From contig OZ257257.1 of the NCBI GenBank assembly GCA_965279705.1, forward strand, positions 1,984,001-2,048,000: a stretch of 64,000 bases of DNA. The letters run 5' to 3'. The position numbers and the translations under genes are program-made. This DNA is from Stagnimonas sp965279705 (GTDB lineage: Bacteria > Pseudomonadota > Gammaproteobacteria > Nevskiales > Nevskiaceae). The notes under the pieces are model-generated. The model saw only the letters and a program-made list of their open reading frames with translations, did not search any database and was not told where the DNA came from. Each line of letters opens with the position of its first letter. The stretch's first letter is position 1. Below, one piece after another: positions 50,227-59,561 of this stretch.

Positions 50227-51966
50227 TCAATCGTGAGGTTGACGCACTTTGCCTTCATCCAAGCTGCCATCAATACGAATTACGCGCGCCCTATTCGTAT
50301 CCATTTCATTTAGTGCATCACGCGAACGCCGGGTTTGATCTTCCCAGTCCTGCGCATCGCGGATGATGGTTGGCTTGATGAGCACCACCACTTCCTTCTT
50401 GCGACCGGTGTTGGCCTTGTTGCCGAAGAGTGTCGAGAGCACTGGCAGGTCGCTGATGCCCGGCAGCCCGGATGATCGGCGATTGGATTCGATCTGCATC
50501 AGGCCGCCGATGGCGACGATGTTGCCGTCCTGAATCCGCACCAGCGTGTCGCTCTCGTTCACCGTGCTTGAGGCCAGCGGCAAGGTCAGGCTGCCGAGGC
50601 TGCCGAGGCCGATCTGCTTGGTTCTCTCGGTGACGTTGGTCACGGAAGGATGGATGTGCAGCATGATGTTGGTGGTGTCATCAATCTGCGGTGTGACATC
50701 GAGCGAGATGCCGGAGAAGAAGGGCATCAGCGTGGGGATGGCCGTCGAATTGGTGACACCTGTGCTGTTAGTGGAGCCGGTACCGCTGGTGACGTTGGTA
50801 ACGAAGAAATCCTCCGATCCGACTTTCAACACGGCCTTCTGATTGTTGAGCGTCGCAATACGCGGGCTGGAGAGAATCTGCACATCGCCTTGCGTTTCCA
50901 GGAAGCCGAGTACGGCCTGAAATCCATTGCTGGCGAATGCAAGACCAAACAAGCCGGTGCCGGCTGGTGGTAGCGCAATGGCGCCCGGCAGAATCGCCTC
51001 GGTGCCGGCCGAGAAGCCAGGCAGGTTCAACTGGTTGCCGCCCACAACTGCATTGCCGGCCAGGCCGCCGCTCACGCCGAGCGCGCCGGAGCCACTGCCA
51101 CGATTCTTCAAAACCGACCAGTCGATGCCGCTCTGGTAACCATCGCGTAGTTCCACCTCGACGATCTTGGCCTCCAGCATCACCTGACGTTCTACCGCGA
51201 CCTTGGCCGCCTTCAAAAATTTCTCGACCTCACGTAGCTCATCCGGCATTGCACGCACTGCCATGATCCCGGCCTGCGGGCTCACAACCACCGTGCGGCC
51301 CTCTTCCTTGCCGACCATCTCTTGGACCGCACCCTGCAACTCGGCCCAGAAGTCCGTCTTGGAGGTCGTCGATACCCGACTGCCCTCTACCGACTGCCGA
51401 CTCACTGGCGTCGCGGACTGGTTGTTCTGAGTGTTGTTACCTGTCGCGCTGTTCTGGAATGCCGCGCCCGGAGACACCCGCAGCTCACTGTTCCCCATGC
51501 GCTGTGAGTACGGATAATTCACTACGAAGATGCGCGTTTGGATGGCCTTGGAATAGATCGTGATGCGCCGACCCTCCAGCTTGTAGTCGTAGCCGTAAAC
51601 CTCTTTGATGGCATCCAGCGCCTCCGGCACGGTAATCGCGCGCAGCGTCATCGAGACGTTGCCCGTCACATCGGGATGCAGCAGCAGGCTGTAGGGTGAG
51701 TCCGCGACCAGCGCCATGAACACCTGCCGCGCCTGGGCGTTGGTGACGATGAGATCAAGCTTTGGCTCGCGCGTTGGTGGCGTGACTACCGGCAATGTTG
51801 ATGGCGGCTTGGCCAGCACTGCTGTGATTTGCAGCGGCACCGGCTTGGCGGGGCCGGGAGCAAGCTCCGCACGAACAGCCTCGCCAACATCCGGGGTGCG
51901 CAACGGTCGGTTTGCAGCGCAGCCTGCGATCAGCACCAGGCTCAGCACCACGGAACAACTGCGCAT
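50227..51966 (-). CDS. mshL: MSHA biogenesis outer-membrane secretin
   Basis: The start at 51966 gives 579 residues with a lipoprotein signal (lipobox IAGC at about residues 13-16). Residues about 70-150 form the STN/N0-type domain (TNAQARQVFMALVADSPYS), followed by an N1-like region, a Ser/Asn-rich linker and the secretin barrel (about 330-540; GDVQILSSPRIATLNNQKA and VPVLGDIP-like LPGISDLPVLSTLFG). It forms the outer-membrane pore through which the MSHA pilus emerges. No good ribosome site is seen; the gene starts 16 bases after mshK and translation may be coupled. It is the last msh gene of the cluster. Confidence 0.93.
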   Translation of the reverse strand: MRSCSVVLSLVLIAGCAANRPLRTPDVGEAVRAELAPGPAKPVPLQITAVLAKPPSTLPVVTPPTREPKLDLIVTNAQARQVFMALVADSPYSLLLHPDVTGNVSMTLRAITVPEALDAIKEVYGYDYKLEGRRITIYSKAIQTRIFVVNYPYSQRMGNSELRVSPGAAFQNSATGNNTQNNQSATPVSRQSVEGSRVSTTSKTDFWAELQGAVQEMVGKEEGRTVVVSPQAGIMAVRAMPDELREVEKFLKAAKVAVERQVMLEAKIVEVELRDGYQSGIDWSVLKNRGSGSGALGVSGGLAGNAVVGGNQLNLPGFSAGTEAILPGAIALPPAGTGLFGLAFASNGFQAVLGFLETQGDVQILSSPRIATLNNQKAVLKVGSEDFFVTNVTSGTGSTNSTGVTNSTAIPTLMPFFSGISLDVTPQIDDTTNIMLHIHPSVTNVTERTKQIGLGSLGSLTLPLASSTVNESDTLVRIQDGNIVAIGGLMQIESNRRSSGLPGISDLPVLSTLFGNKANTGRKKEVVVLIKPTIIRDAQDWEDQTRRSRDALNEMDTNRARVIRIDGSLDEGKVRQPHD

Positions 51967-51982
51967 TGACGACACGAACAAA

Positions 51983-52393
51983 TCAATGCGGACGGGGGCT
52001 TTGAGCTTCAATAGGATCAACCGGATGGTGCGACGTTTTTGCAGGTGACAGGGGTGTGCGCTGGGTATCGGGGAACAGCTTCACTTTGCGTAGTACCCCC
52101 TTCTCACGCAGCCAAACTTCGGTCTCGGTGATGTGCTCGATGCGGGCCTCACCGAGGTTCTGCCCTTCCGAATACAGCTCGGCGTCGAGCCACAGATGCG
52201 GTTGCCCATCGCGCACGACGATCGTGAGTTGTGAGGAGTCGAGGCTCACCCCAGCGTTGGCAGGCGATGTGCTGGCGACTGTGCCCAGTCCACCCGGCGG
52301 CATGGTGGGGTCTCGCAGATTCTGCGCGCGCGAAGGAGCGCTCAACAGCATGAGAGGCGCGCTGATGAAGCAGACCGCCAAGCGTACGTTCAT
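51983..52393 (-). CDS. mshK: MSHA biogenesis protein MshK
   Basis: The 136-residue protein has a signal peptide (1-23, cleavage after SRA) and a mature N-terminus NLRDPTMPPGG, the DPTRPP-like motif of MshK/PilP-like proteins that contact the secretin. A small beta domain with WLDAELYSEGQ follows, ending in a Pro-rich tail. It probably links the inner-membrane assembly proteins to MshL in the periplasm. It overlaps mshJ by four bases. Confidence 0.85.
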   Translation of the reverse strand: MNVRLAVCFISAPLMLLSAPSRAQNLRDPTMPPGGLGTVASTSPANAGVSLDSSQLTIVVRDGQPHLWLDAELYSEGQNLGEARIEHITETEVWLREKGVLRKVKLFPDTQRTPLSPAKTSHHPVDPIEAQSPRPH

Positions 52394-53022
52394 GGACTCA
52401 CCCCGACCAGGAACAGTTGCAGCGTGAGTTGTGGGGGCAGCCGTTCGCTCTTCAGATTCATGACGCCCCAGCGAACATAGGGTAGCTCTGCTTCAAGCGT
52501 CTTCAGGTATCGCACAAGCTCTGGGTAAGAGCCGGCAAGCGTCAGCTCGATACCTTGCGTGGTCAGTCCCAAAGGCAGCGCGGCCATCTCGGCAGCATGC
52601 CCAGCACCGATCACTGCAGTCGCGCTCTGGCGATTAGCCATCGCAGTCCGCAACAGCGTCAACTTGTCGTGACGACGTAGCAGGTGCACCAGAACCTGCT
52701 CCAGCGGCGTGCGCTGGCTTGCCGACGGCAGAACCGCTTCGATGGCGCGGCCGGTCCTCGCAAGCTCGATCTTGTTGGTCGCGAGTTCATCTCGCGCAGC
52801 CTGGTTGCCATCGACTTTCGACCCGGCATGGATGCTCATTAGCTCGGCATTCTGCTTTTCAAATTGCTGTATCAACTGCTGATGCCGCTCATTAGCGGGC
52901 GAGAGCCACAAGGCATCACCAAGCGCGAGGCACCCGACGATCACGGAGACAAATAGCAGCCCGCGCTCGCGCAGGCTCAATGCGTTGATGCGCGCCGCTT
53001 GCTGACGCCACACAGCGTTCAT
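52390..53022 (-). CDS. mshJ: MSHA biogenesis protein MshJ (PilO-like)
   Basis: The 210-residue protein has a short cytoplasmic start, one membrane helix (about residues 22-42, GLLFVSVIVGCLALGDALWL), a periplasmic coiled coil (45-100) and a PilO-like ferredoxin-fold domain (TLAGSYPELVRYLKTLEAEL near 165). It belongs to the inner-membrane alignment complex with MshI and the PilN-like protein. The ATG at 53022 overlaps the stop of the PilN-like gene. Confidence 0.88.
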   Translation of the reverse strand: MNAVWRQQAARINALSLRERGLLFVSVIVGCLALGDALWLSPANERHQQLIQQFEKQNAELMSIHAGSKVDGNQAARDELATNKIELARTGRAIEAVLPSASQRTPLEQVLVHLLRRHDKLTLLRTAMANRQSATAVIGAGHAAEMAALPLGLTTQGIELTLAGSYPELVRYLKTLEAELPYVRWGVMNLKSERLPPQLTLQLFLVGVSP

Positions 53023-53660
53023 GGCCGGATTCCCAGATTGATCGGCTGTATCGCCACTGCGCTCACAAGACGAAACGACCACAGTGGCCGCAATGTCATA
53101 GCAGGCTGCTCGCTGGTCTTCTCCACCGTAATCGTCGCCAGTTGCTGCCCTTGCAACAGCGGACTCGCGCCGAGATCGGCGATCCATTTGTTGAGCTGCT
53201 CGGGTGCCAGCGTGAATCCACTGATATCGAGCTGGCTTTCATCGGCCTTTATCGCCGTCACCCAAGCCTCGGCAGGGATCGTCTCTGCAATCAGCTGGAG
53301 TCGCGCTGCATGGCCCCATCCGGGTTGAAACAGTCCCCTTTGCAACTCATTCAGGAGCGTCTCTTTTTGCCGTAGTTCGACACGACGACTGACCAACTCC
53401 TGCGCCAGGGCCGTTTTCAATGGGCCTGCGTCCGAGTTGGCTTGCGCTGCCATCTGGTGCAGGCGATCGAGTTCCTCGGACTGGGTGCGCAGTAATTCGC
53501 GTAACGCTGTACTGGCGACATTCAGCCGATAGACCGAATAGCCACAGAGCGCACCGCCGCCCGCTATGAGAACAGCGAGTGCGACGGCCATTGCCTGCGC
53601 GGTGAAGTAGCGAGTCCGCTTCAGCAAAATCGGATCGAACAGATTGATTTGCTGTGTCAT
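53019..53660 (-). CDS. PilN-like MSHA assembly protein
   Basis: The 213-residue protein begins TQQINLFDP, which is the PilN motif (xINLLP/INLFD) that binds the actin-like PilM/MshI protein. A membrane helix (about 23-45), a coiled coil (50-110) and a ferredoxin-like PilN domain (about 120-190; AWVTAIKADESQLDISGFTL) follow. In Vibrio msh clusters this protein is often annotated as part of MshI or as a hypothetical protein. The gene start at 53660 overlaps the mshI stop by four bases and the gene end overlaps mshJ. Confidence 0.87.
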   Translation of the reverse strand: MTQQINLFDPILLKRTRYFTAQAMAVALAVLIAGGGALCGYSVYRLNVASTALRELLRTQSEELDRLHQMAAQANSDAGPLKTALAQELVSRRVELRQKETLLNELQRGLFQPGWGHAARLQLIAETIPAEAWVTAIKADESQLDISGFTLAPEQLNKWIADLGASPLLQGQQLATITVEKTSEQPAMTLRPLWSFRLVSAVAIQPINLGIRP

Positions 53661-54814
53661 GGCTTGAGTTTGCTCAGCGGCTGACGCCCTTCGCGCAACA
53701 ACAATCCCAGCAGAGGCAGACACAATGCCTGCTCATCCACAGAATCACTCTTGAAGTCCGGGAATAGGGCATGGACATTCATCGGCAGCGTCGTGCGCCC
53801 GAGTTGTATACCGAGCCATTCGGATATGACCTGACTACGCGTACCTGCGTAGACATACATGTGGGTGATCGGCATGTCGTGCCAGTAGTGATCCCAGAGA
53901 TCGAGTGAGCGCAGCAGCTCCACCAGGAATCGCTTTGTCGGATCACCCTCAGTGCTGCTTGCAATCACTACCCCGGACTCGGGGTAGATATCTTCGCTAT
54001 AGGTCAGGTAATCGAGGCTGTAGGCTGGTTGATACTCGAGACCATCACTTGTGGCTGCGGCTGAACCGGCAGTGCTGGCAGGCAAATGGACCAGAGAATT
54101 CAAGGCGTCGGTCAGAAGCCCTTCCGGCAAATTGAATCGGCGGGTGTAGAACAGCTCCTTGTTGGCGCTGATCGTCAGCACGATCTGCTGACCGGCGACC
54201 AGCATCAGGCTGGCACTCGCACCTTCTGTCCTGCCCTCACTAGCAGCCAGCGCGGTTTCGAGATTACGTTGTGCCGTCTCTTGCACATCGATGACCGAGA
54301 CACCCCAGCGCATGGACTGGCAGAGATCAATGATCGTGCGCAGTACTTCGTTGGGGGTTGCGACCACAAACAGGTGCCCTGCACCCCGCTGCCGTCCATC
54401 GCCAACCTGCATCACATCAATCGACACTTCATTGAGCGGCGTATGAAGCAGGTCACCTATTTGATAGCGCGCTGCTGCACGCAGCTCATTGGATTGCACG
54501 CCCGGCAAATCGATTTGAAGCATTTGGTACTGCTCGGGTCGTAGCATCACCCACACCGCAAGGTCCTGCAGATCAAGCTGTTTGAGCTTGTGGATGAGGC
54601 TCTTGCTATCGCCCGCCGCATGTCGCTCGACACCAAATCGGATGACCTCAGACGCACCGTCATCTCGAGTGCGCGTCAGCACATAGCAGAGCGCCTGCTC
54701 AGCCCAAGAGATCACCAATAGATGGTCTGAGCGTTGGCGCGTCCAAGGCCAGTTGGTCACTGTGTAACGCCGTTGCTGCAAGTGTTTCGCATGGGGCTCA
54801 TCAATAGTTCTCAC
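53657..54814 (-). CDS. mshI: MSHA biogenesis protein MshI (PilM-like)
   Basis: The 385-residue protein is soluble and resembles the actin-like PilM family (for example AARYQIGDLLHTPLNEVSID near 110 and SVIDVQETAQRNLE near 180). It would sit on the inner face of the inner membrane and bind the N-terminal INLFD of the PilN-like protein. The start is a GTG at 54814 that overlaps the end of mshQ by 14 bases; another GTG at 54760 is possible. In Vibrio, mshI lies in the upstream secretion operon; here it follows mshQ. Confidence 0.83.
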   Translation of the reverse strand: MRTIDEPHAKHLQQRRYTVTNWPWTRQRSDHLLVISWAEQALCYVLTRTRDDGASEVIRFGVERHAAGDSKSLIHKLKQLDLQDLAVWVMLRPEQYQMLQIDLPGVQSNELRAAARYQIGDLLHTPLNEVSIDVMQVGDGRQRGAGHLFVVATPNEVLRTIIDLCQSMRWGVSVIDVQETAQRNLETALAASEGRTEGASASLMLVAGQQIVLTISANKELFYTRRFNLPEGLLTDALNSLVHLPASTAGSAAATSDGLEYQPAYSLDYLTYSEDIYPESGVVIASSTEGDPTKRFLVELLRSLDLWDHYWHDMPITHMYVYAGTRSQVISEWLGIQLGRTTLPMNVHALFPDFKSDSVDEQALCLPLLGLLLREGRQPLSKLKP

Positions 54815-57800
54815 GCAGGTAGATCAATCGGCTTTTGTAGATGCCGAAGGTGGCTCGTGCCGTGGGGTCAAGGCCAAGCCAGGGCATGTTTGCCGCGCTC
54901 GCGGCCGACTCCGTGGCACTCGTGCAGGTGCGGCCCAGCGGTGACGCGCTTAGGTTGATGCGGAGATCGACACTTCCGACATTGGCCACACCCGGCTTGC
55001 TCAATACGAGCCCTGGTGCCGGCAACTGCCCATTGACCAGAGCCACATTTCCAGTGGGAGAAAGCTGGGTCTCGCAGGCATTGAGCTGCTTCAGATAGTT
55101 GCCCATCGTGATACTGGCGATGGGCAGCACCGTGCAACTATCGTCGGCATTGGTGACGTAATACCCCTCGCGCTTCCAGTACTGCGCGGTGAGTGGTACC
55201 GGTAGTGCCAGAGCTTCAGAGCCATACGCATTCAACAAGTGCAGCCGACCAAAGCGCACGCCAGTGCGCGCGACTTTGGTGTGGTCGCTGTTGGCCGACG
55301 AAACACCGGTGGTGTTGAGGTCGTAGTACGCCATGCGCGCACCGTCGCTGTCCTGCGGAGCGACACCGATGTCCAGTTGCTCATAGGGGCCACTGGGCGA
55401 AGTGCCGCGACTGACGACCAAGGGCGTGCTGATCGCTGCAAGTCCCCCTGCGAAGCGACCAGTCGCGGTCAGAGAGGTATCCAACCTACTCGTCAGCGGT
55501 GTCTTGATCGCTGCGCTATCGACTGCACCGAAGCCCAGCGGATTACCAAATGTTTCGGGGTCGAGCTTTGCGAAGCCATTCGCCGCCGAATAGTTCAGTG
55601 CGGTCGTGCCATCGACGGTTTGCGCCGTCAGCGTCAGCGCCACATTCATGCGTTCACCCATGTATGTAAAAGCGCCGCAGCCACTGACCTCGTGACCGGA
55701 AATATCGGTGCGATTCGCAATGGCACCAGCCGACAGCGTGAACTGCGCGGCGTAAAAGCGGCCGACTTTGCCGCTGATCTCGCCGATGGTGTCGCCCGCA
55801 CCCAGATAATCCTGATCCGCGATGCTGGGCAGCAGCGCGATGATGCCGACGTCATTCCAGCGATACGCCGCACTGCTGGTGGCGACGCCCTGATTGAACG
55901 TACCAAAGCTGCCGCTCAGCGCCGGGTTGTTGCTCAAGCCCACCCCAGGCAGCAACTGGGAAGCCAGCTTAACGCTCTCTGGCGCGGTCTCATGGCCATA
56001 GTTGGGCGTCGCGCTATTGTGCGCACTCATCGCGGTCACGGTCACCGAGAATGGCTCGCCCGCCTTGATGAACTTGGGCCCCAAGGTATCGTCTGCTGCC
56101 GGGTTGGGTGTATTGGGCGTGGCTGTCTGCTCGATATTGCTCAGCGCGAAGTGATGCGGCCTCACCACGAACGCATTCGAGCGACCCAGCAGAGGGGCCG
56201 AATTGACGGTCTTGCTGGCCCATAAAGTGACCCGCCCGACATCGCCGTAGTCGAAGCTGAAAGGCGCGCTGCCATTCGCATCGAAGGTCATGGCGACCGG
56301 GCTGTAGCTTGAAACGCTGGCGGCATCGTTACGCGCGATGACCGTCGCAGTGCCAGCGTCGATGCGCATCAGATTACTGGATACGCAGCTGGTCGGGTCG
56401 TTGCATTGATGCGCCCAGTTGACGGTGTTGGCACCCGTGAGTGCACTGACACAAGCCGCTGTGGACGTGCCGGTTTTAACGGCCCGCAAGTAATACCTGC
56501 CGGAGTTGACCCCAGCCACCTGCGCTGGGAGGTTGGCCACTGCACCGGCAGCCGTTGCCGAGAAGATGAAGCCCGCCGTATTGAAGCGCGTGCTGCAACT
56601 GCCATTTGTGCAATTCGCCGCGTTGTTGGTTGGCGTGGTGGCACTGAGGAGTGAAACGGCAACGAGCACACCGTCCGTGGCAAGTGGATGACTCAGCGTC
56701 GCAGTGCCGACACCATTCGACAGCATGGCCGAGGTGATCGTGCCCGCACTGCTGGCGAGATTGACGGTGGCTGTCACACTGGTAGAGACGCTGCTGCAGG
56801 GGTTCGAGCCATTCGCACAGGCGGTAACCGTCACCGTGGTCGGCAGGCAACTGATGCTCGCTGCAGGCACCGTCAATTCGTAGTGATCCAGACCCGAGAG
56901 GCAAACCAGGGGCACTGGCAACAGGCCGGAGCCATCGGTCACGCAACTGGCATCACGGCGATAACAACAAACTGCATGGACCTTGCCGTTGGCACCAATG
57001 GTAATTGCGCCGGTGACATTCATAAAAATCTGGCCGCTCACCTGTGCATTTGCACCGACGGTGGTCGCACCTGTTTCGGTGCTGATATCACCGCTGACCT
57101 TGGCGCTATCACCCAGCGTCACCGCACCGGTCTGGCTCACTGTCAATGAGCCATTGACCTGCGCGTTGGCACCGACGGTGATCGCATCACTCACCGTGCT
57201 GATCGCGCCGTTCACAGCGGCTGAATCGCCGAGCGTGACGTAGCCGGCGCCACTCACCTTGATCGCACCACCAACCTTGGCGGAAGCGCCGAGCACGACG
57301 TAGCCGGAATTAAGAGTGGAGACGGCACCGTCGATCACGGCAGACGCACCGACCGTGACATAGCCCGTCACCGTGCTGATCGCACCACCCACCGACGCAT
57401 TCGCTCCAATGATGGCCGACCCCGTGATGGTCTTGATTGCGCCGCCAATCCTGCCGAGGGCACCCACGGTGACGTCACCTGTTTCTGTGGTGACACTGCC
57501 AGTCACCGTGCTGCCCGCCGAGACGGTGACCGCTCCTGCACCGAGCGTTTGCACGGTTGCTTTCATATTGGAAACCGCACCCAAGGTGAAGGCACCGTTG
57601 ATGACCACTTTGAGATCGGTAGTCACGCCGCCATCGTTAATCAGAACACCGGCACCTGTGCTGAGCGCGCCGCTGAAAGTGATCGTGGCTGGCTTCGGCG
57701 ATGCGATAGTGAACGTATCCCCGGCAGCCAGCGTGAGTGCAGCGCAGCTGTAGTTGGCGCCTCCGTTGTCGAGGCAACCAACTGGCAGCGCGCCGGGAAA

Positions 57801-57905
57801 GACGTAGTCAAAAGCTTGAACCGGGAGAGCTGTCGTCAGCAGCAACAGGGGCCAGGCGAACCAGCACGCCAAGTATTTCGCAGTGGGGGCTTTTGGGTCG
57901 CTCAT
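54801..57905 (-). CDS. mshQ: MshQ-like protein with an N-terminal beta-helix repeat and a DUF6701 region
   Basis: The 1034-residue exported protein has a signal peptide (about 1-31). Residues about 90-310 are a run of some ten repeats of about 20 residues with the pattern TVGAxAxVxGxIxT (for example VTVGASAVIDGAVST, VTLGDSAAVNGAIST), which should fold as a beta-helix or solenoid. The larger C-terminal half (about 340-1010) is Thr/Ala/Asn-rich and beta-rich with many Cys, resembling the DUF6701 region of MshQ and other surface proteins. It may be a pilus-tip or surface adhesin. It starts with a four-base overlap with mshP. Confidence 0.83.
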   Translation of the reverse strand: MSDPKAPTAKYLACWFAWPLLLLTTALPVQAFDYVFPGALPVGCLDNGGANYSCAALTLAAGDTFTIASPKPATITFSGALSTGAGVLINDGGVTTDLKVVINGAFTLGAVSNMKATVQTLGAGAVTVSAGSTVTGSVTTETGDVTVGALGRIGGAIKTITGSAIIGANASVGGAISTVTGYVTVGASAVIDGAVSTLNSGYVVLGASAKVGGAIKVSGAGYVTLGDSAAVNGAISTVSDAITVGANAQVNGSLTVSQTGAVTLGDSAKVSGDISTETGATTVGANAQVSGQIFMNVTGAITIGANGKVHAVCCYRRDASCVTDGSGLLPVPLVCLSGLDHYELTVPAASISCLPTTVTVTACANGSNPCSSVSTSVTATVNLASSAGTITSAMLSNGVGTATLSHPLATDGVLVAVSLLSATTPTNNAANCTNGSCSTRFNTAGFIFSATAAGAVANLPAQVAGVNSGRYYLRAVKTGTSTAACVSALTGANTVNWAHQCNDPTSCVSSNLMRIDAGTATVIARNDAASVSSYSPVAMTFDANGSAPFSFDYGDVGRVTLWASKTVNSAPLLGRSNAFVVRPHHFALSNIEQTATPNTPNPAADDTLGPKFIKAGEPFSVTVTAMSAHNSATPNYGHETAPESVKLASQLLPGVGLSNNPALSGSFGTFNQGVATSSAAYRWNDVGIIALLPSIADQDYLGAGDTIGEISGKVGRFYAAQFTLSAGAIANRTDISGHEVSGCGAFTYMGERMNVALTLTAQTVDGTTALNYSAANGFAKLDPETFGNPLGFGAVDSAAIKTPLTSRLDTSLTATGRFAGGLAAISTPLVVSRGTSPSGPYEQLDIGVAPQDSDGARMAYYDLNTTGVSSANSDHTKVARTGVRFGRLHLLNAYGSEALALPVPLTAQYWKREGYYVTNADDSCTVLPIASITMGNYLKQLNACETQLSPTGNVALVNGQLPAPGLVLSKPGVANVGSVDLRINLSASPLGRTCTSATESAASAANMPWLGLDPTARATFGIYKSRLIYLRENY

Positions 57906-58294
57906 CGCTCCAAAGTCCCGGACACACTGCGCTCGATGAAACCCGTATCGCCTACTGAACCTAGTGACGACCCGACAGAGGTGAATCGGAACAAGCGAAC
58001 CGCAGCCCCCTCCTCCGTGTATGTGCTGAGACTGCAGGTGACGACCACGCTGAAGCCCTCAAGGCTCAAAGTTGTGGGTGAGGCCGGGCAAGCTGTCACC
58101 ACACGCCCCACGCCCCACTCGACACCAGCGCGCGCGGCCCAGTAGGCGCGTGCGCCTTGATAGTCCTGTGCGACGGTGAGGTGTTGGGTATTAGAGAAAC
58201 TCACCATAAAGCCGCCGAGTGCAGCCAGCACCACAACCAGAAAGATTGCCGCGATGGCAGCGAATCCTTGCTGCTTAAGCGGCATCGACGTCAT
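57902..58294 (-). CDS. mshP: MSHA biogenesis minor pilin-like protein MshP
   Basis: The 130-residue protein has a basic start, then KQQGFAAIAAIFLVVVLAAL, a prepilin-like PilX-type helix in which the usual Glu at position 5 is absent. The rest (QGARAYWAARAGVEWGVGRV near residue 45) is the MshP/PilX signature. It is probably a minor pilin of the tip complex. The start overlaps the mshO stop. Confidence 0.87.
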   Translation of the reverse strand: MTSMPLKQQGFAAIAAIFLVVVLAALGGFMVSFSNTQHLTVAQDYQGARAYWAARAGVEWGVGRVVTACPASPTTLSLEGFSVVVTCSLSTYTEEGAAVRLFRFTSVGSSLGSVGDTGFIERSVSGTLER

Positions 58295-59106
58295 GGCGTG
58301 TTCTCGACATGCACATCGTTTTGCAGGCTCACCGTCTCACCGCTGTCCGTCAGCTCGACCAGGAGGCTTACGAGTGCGTTGTGTTGCCGATCTGAACCGC
58401 TATAGTCGAATTCGCAGCGGCTCACTTTGTCTGCCAGCACAGGCCCCGTCGCCGGGCAGTTGCTCACGAAGCCGGTGCTAGCGGTGCGATGTAGCTGCCC
58501 CCCGCTACACACGTAAGCGACGATGATCTCGTCGCCTGGAATCACATGAAAACGGTTGCCCGCAGAGGCCAGCGGGAACTGCTTGCTGCTGATCGTGAAG
58601 GTCGTTTCTGGTGGTTCGCCAGACTCCGTCGGCGGCATCATCACCGTAGCGGTATTGTCTTGTTGGTAGGCGTCCGCGCCTGGGAGGCCGAGGTTGTAGA
58701 CCGCAATCACATCACCTGCTGCAATCCGCTGATTAGCAGGTAGCGTACTGTTGGCGCCCAGCATGTTGAAGCTGATTTCGGCAATATCAAAACGCAGCCC
58801 ACCCATCGTTTCATCGGCCCGATAGCGACCGCCGGTCTTGGTGGGGATAAACTCGATGCACTGCCGGTTGGGGGTGCGAACGCTGTTGGGTAGCGCCTTG
58901 TGAATATCCCTGGCCATGCGTCGCGTAGTGGCATCAGCGATATCGGTCAACCCCGCACGGCGGGCGCTGGCAAAGTATGCATCGACCGGTCCGCGCATGA
59001 ACACCGCGACGATCAAGCCCAGCACGCCGGTGATGACGATGACGATCACCAGTTCGACCAGCGTGAACCCGCGCTGTAAGTACCTGCCGGTGTCGAGCTT
59101 GGCCAC
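58291..59106 (-). CDS. mshO: MSHA minor pilin MshO
   Basis: The 271-residue prepilin has the cleavage motif RG/FTLVELVIVIV at residues 12-13 with Glu at mature position 5. Its C-terminal domain is large for a minor pilin and holds paired Cys. The segment RRMARDIHKALPNSVR is typical of MshO/PilW-like proteins. It starts just two bases after mshD and overlaps mshP. Confidence 0.88.
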   Translation of the reverse strand: MAKLDTGRYLQRGFTLVELVIVIVITGVLGLIVAVFMRGPVDAYFASARRAGLTDIADATTRRMARDIHKALPNSVRTPNRQCIEFIPTKTGGRYRADETMGGLRFDIAEISFNMLGANSTLPANQRIAAGDVIAVYNLGLPGADAYQQDNTATVMMPPTESGEPPETTFTISSKQFPLASAGNRFHVIPGDEIIVAYVCSGGQLHRTASTGFVSNCPATGPVLADKVSRCEFDYSGSDRQHNALVSLLVELTDSGETVSLQNDVHVENTP

Positions 59107-59108
59107 GG

Positions 59109-59561
59109 CTAGTTGACGCTCCGGTAGCCCGAAAGCGTGACCGTGCCGCCGGGGCCGGTGGTTGAAACGGTGATCTTCTTGGCGATGACCCCTGGCAAGT
59201 CCGCCGTGGTCACCACGCTCACGGCTGGTGAAATGTTGTAGCCCCCCAAACCCGGGATCGGCGTGCCAGATCCATCGACCATGCCCGTGCTGGTGCTGTA
59301 GCGCTCGTAGTCGCTGACATCATCGAACTGCGTGCGATCCAAACCGGTGTAACCGTCCGATGGATTGGCGTATTCCTTCAGCATGATTTCTTCAAGCAGC
59401 GACTCTGCAAGCGCGAGGCTTTGCTTTTGAATCATCGGGTCGGCACTGGTGACCACGATCCTGTTCATCACCAGCAGAATGCCGGCCATGCCGGCGCTCA
59501 CCACCACGATGAAGATGATGAGCTCGACCAGCGTGAAGCCCTTTTGCGGGGCCTTACTCAT
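59109..59561 (-). CDS. mshD: MSHA minor pilin MshD
   Basis: From the ATG at 59561 the product has 150 residues. The prepilin site is KG/FTLVELIIFIVVVS after a seven-residue leader. The following helix (GMAGILLVMNRIVVTSADPM) and QKQSLALAESLLEEIMLKEY match MshD/PilV-type minor pilins. The gene overlaps the end of mshC by eight bases. Confidence 0.88.
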   Translation of the reverse strand: MSKAPQKGFTLVELIIFIVVVSAGMAGILLVMNRIVVTSADPMIQKQSLALAESLLEEIMLKEYANPSDGYTGLDRTQFDDVSDYERYSTSTGMVDGSGTPIPGLGGYNISPAVSVVTTADLPGVIAKKITVSTTGPGGTVTLSGYRSVN

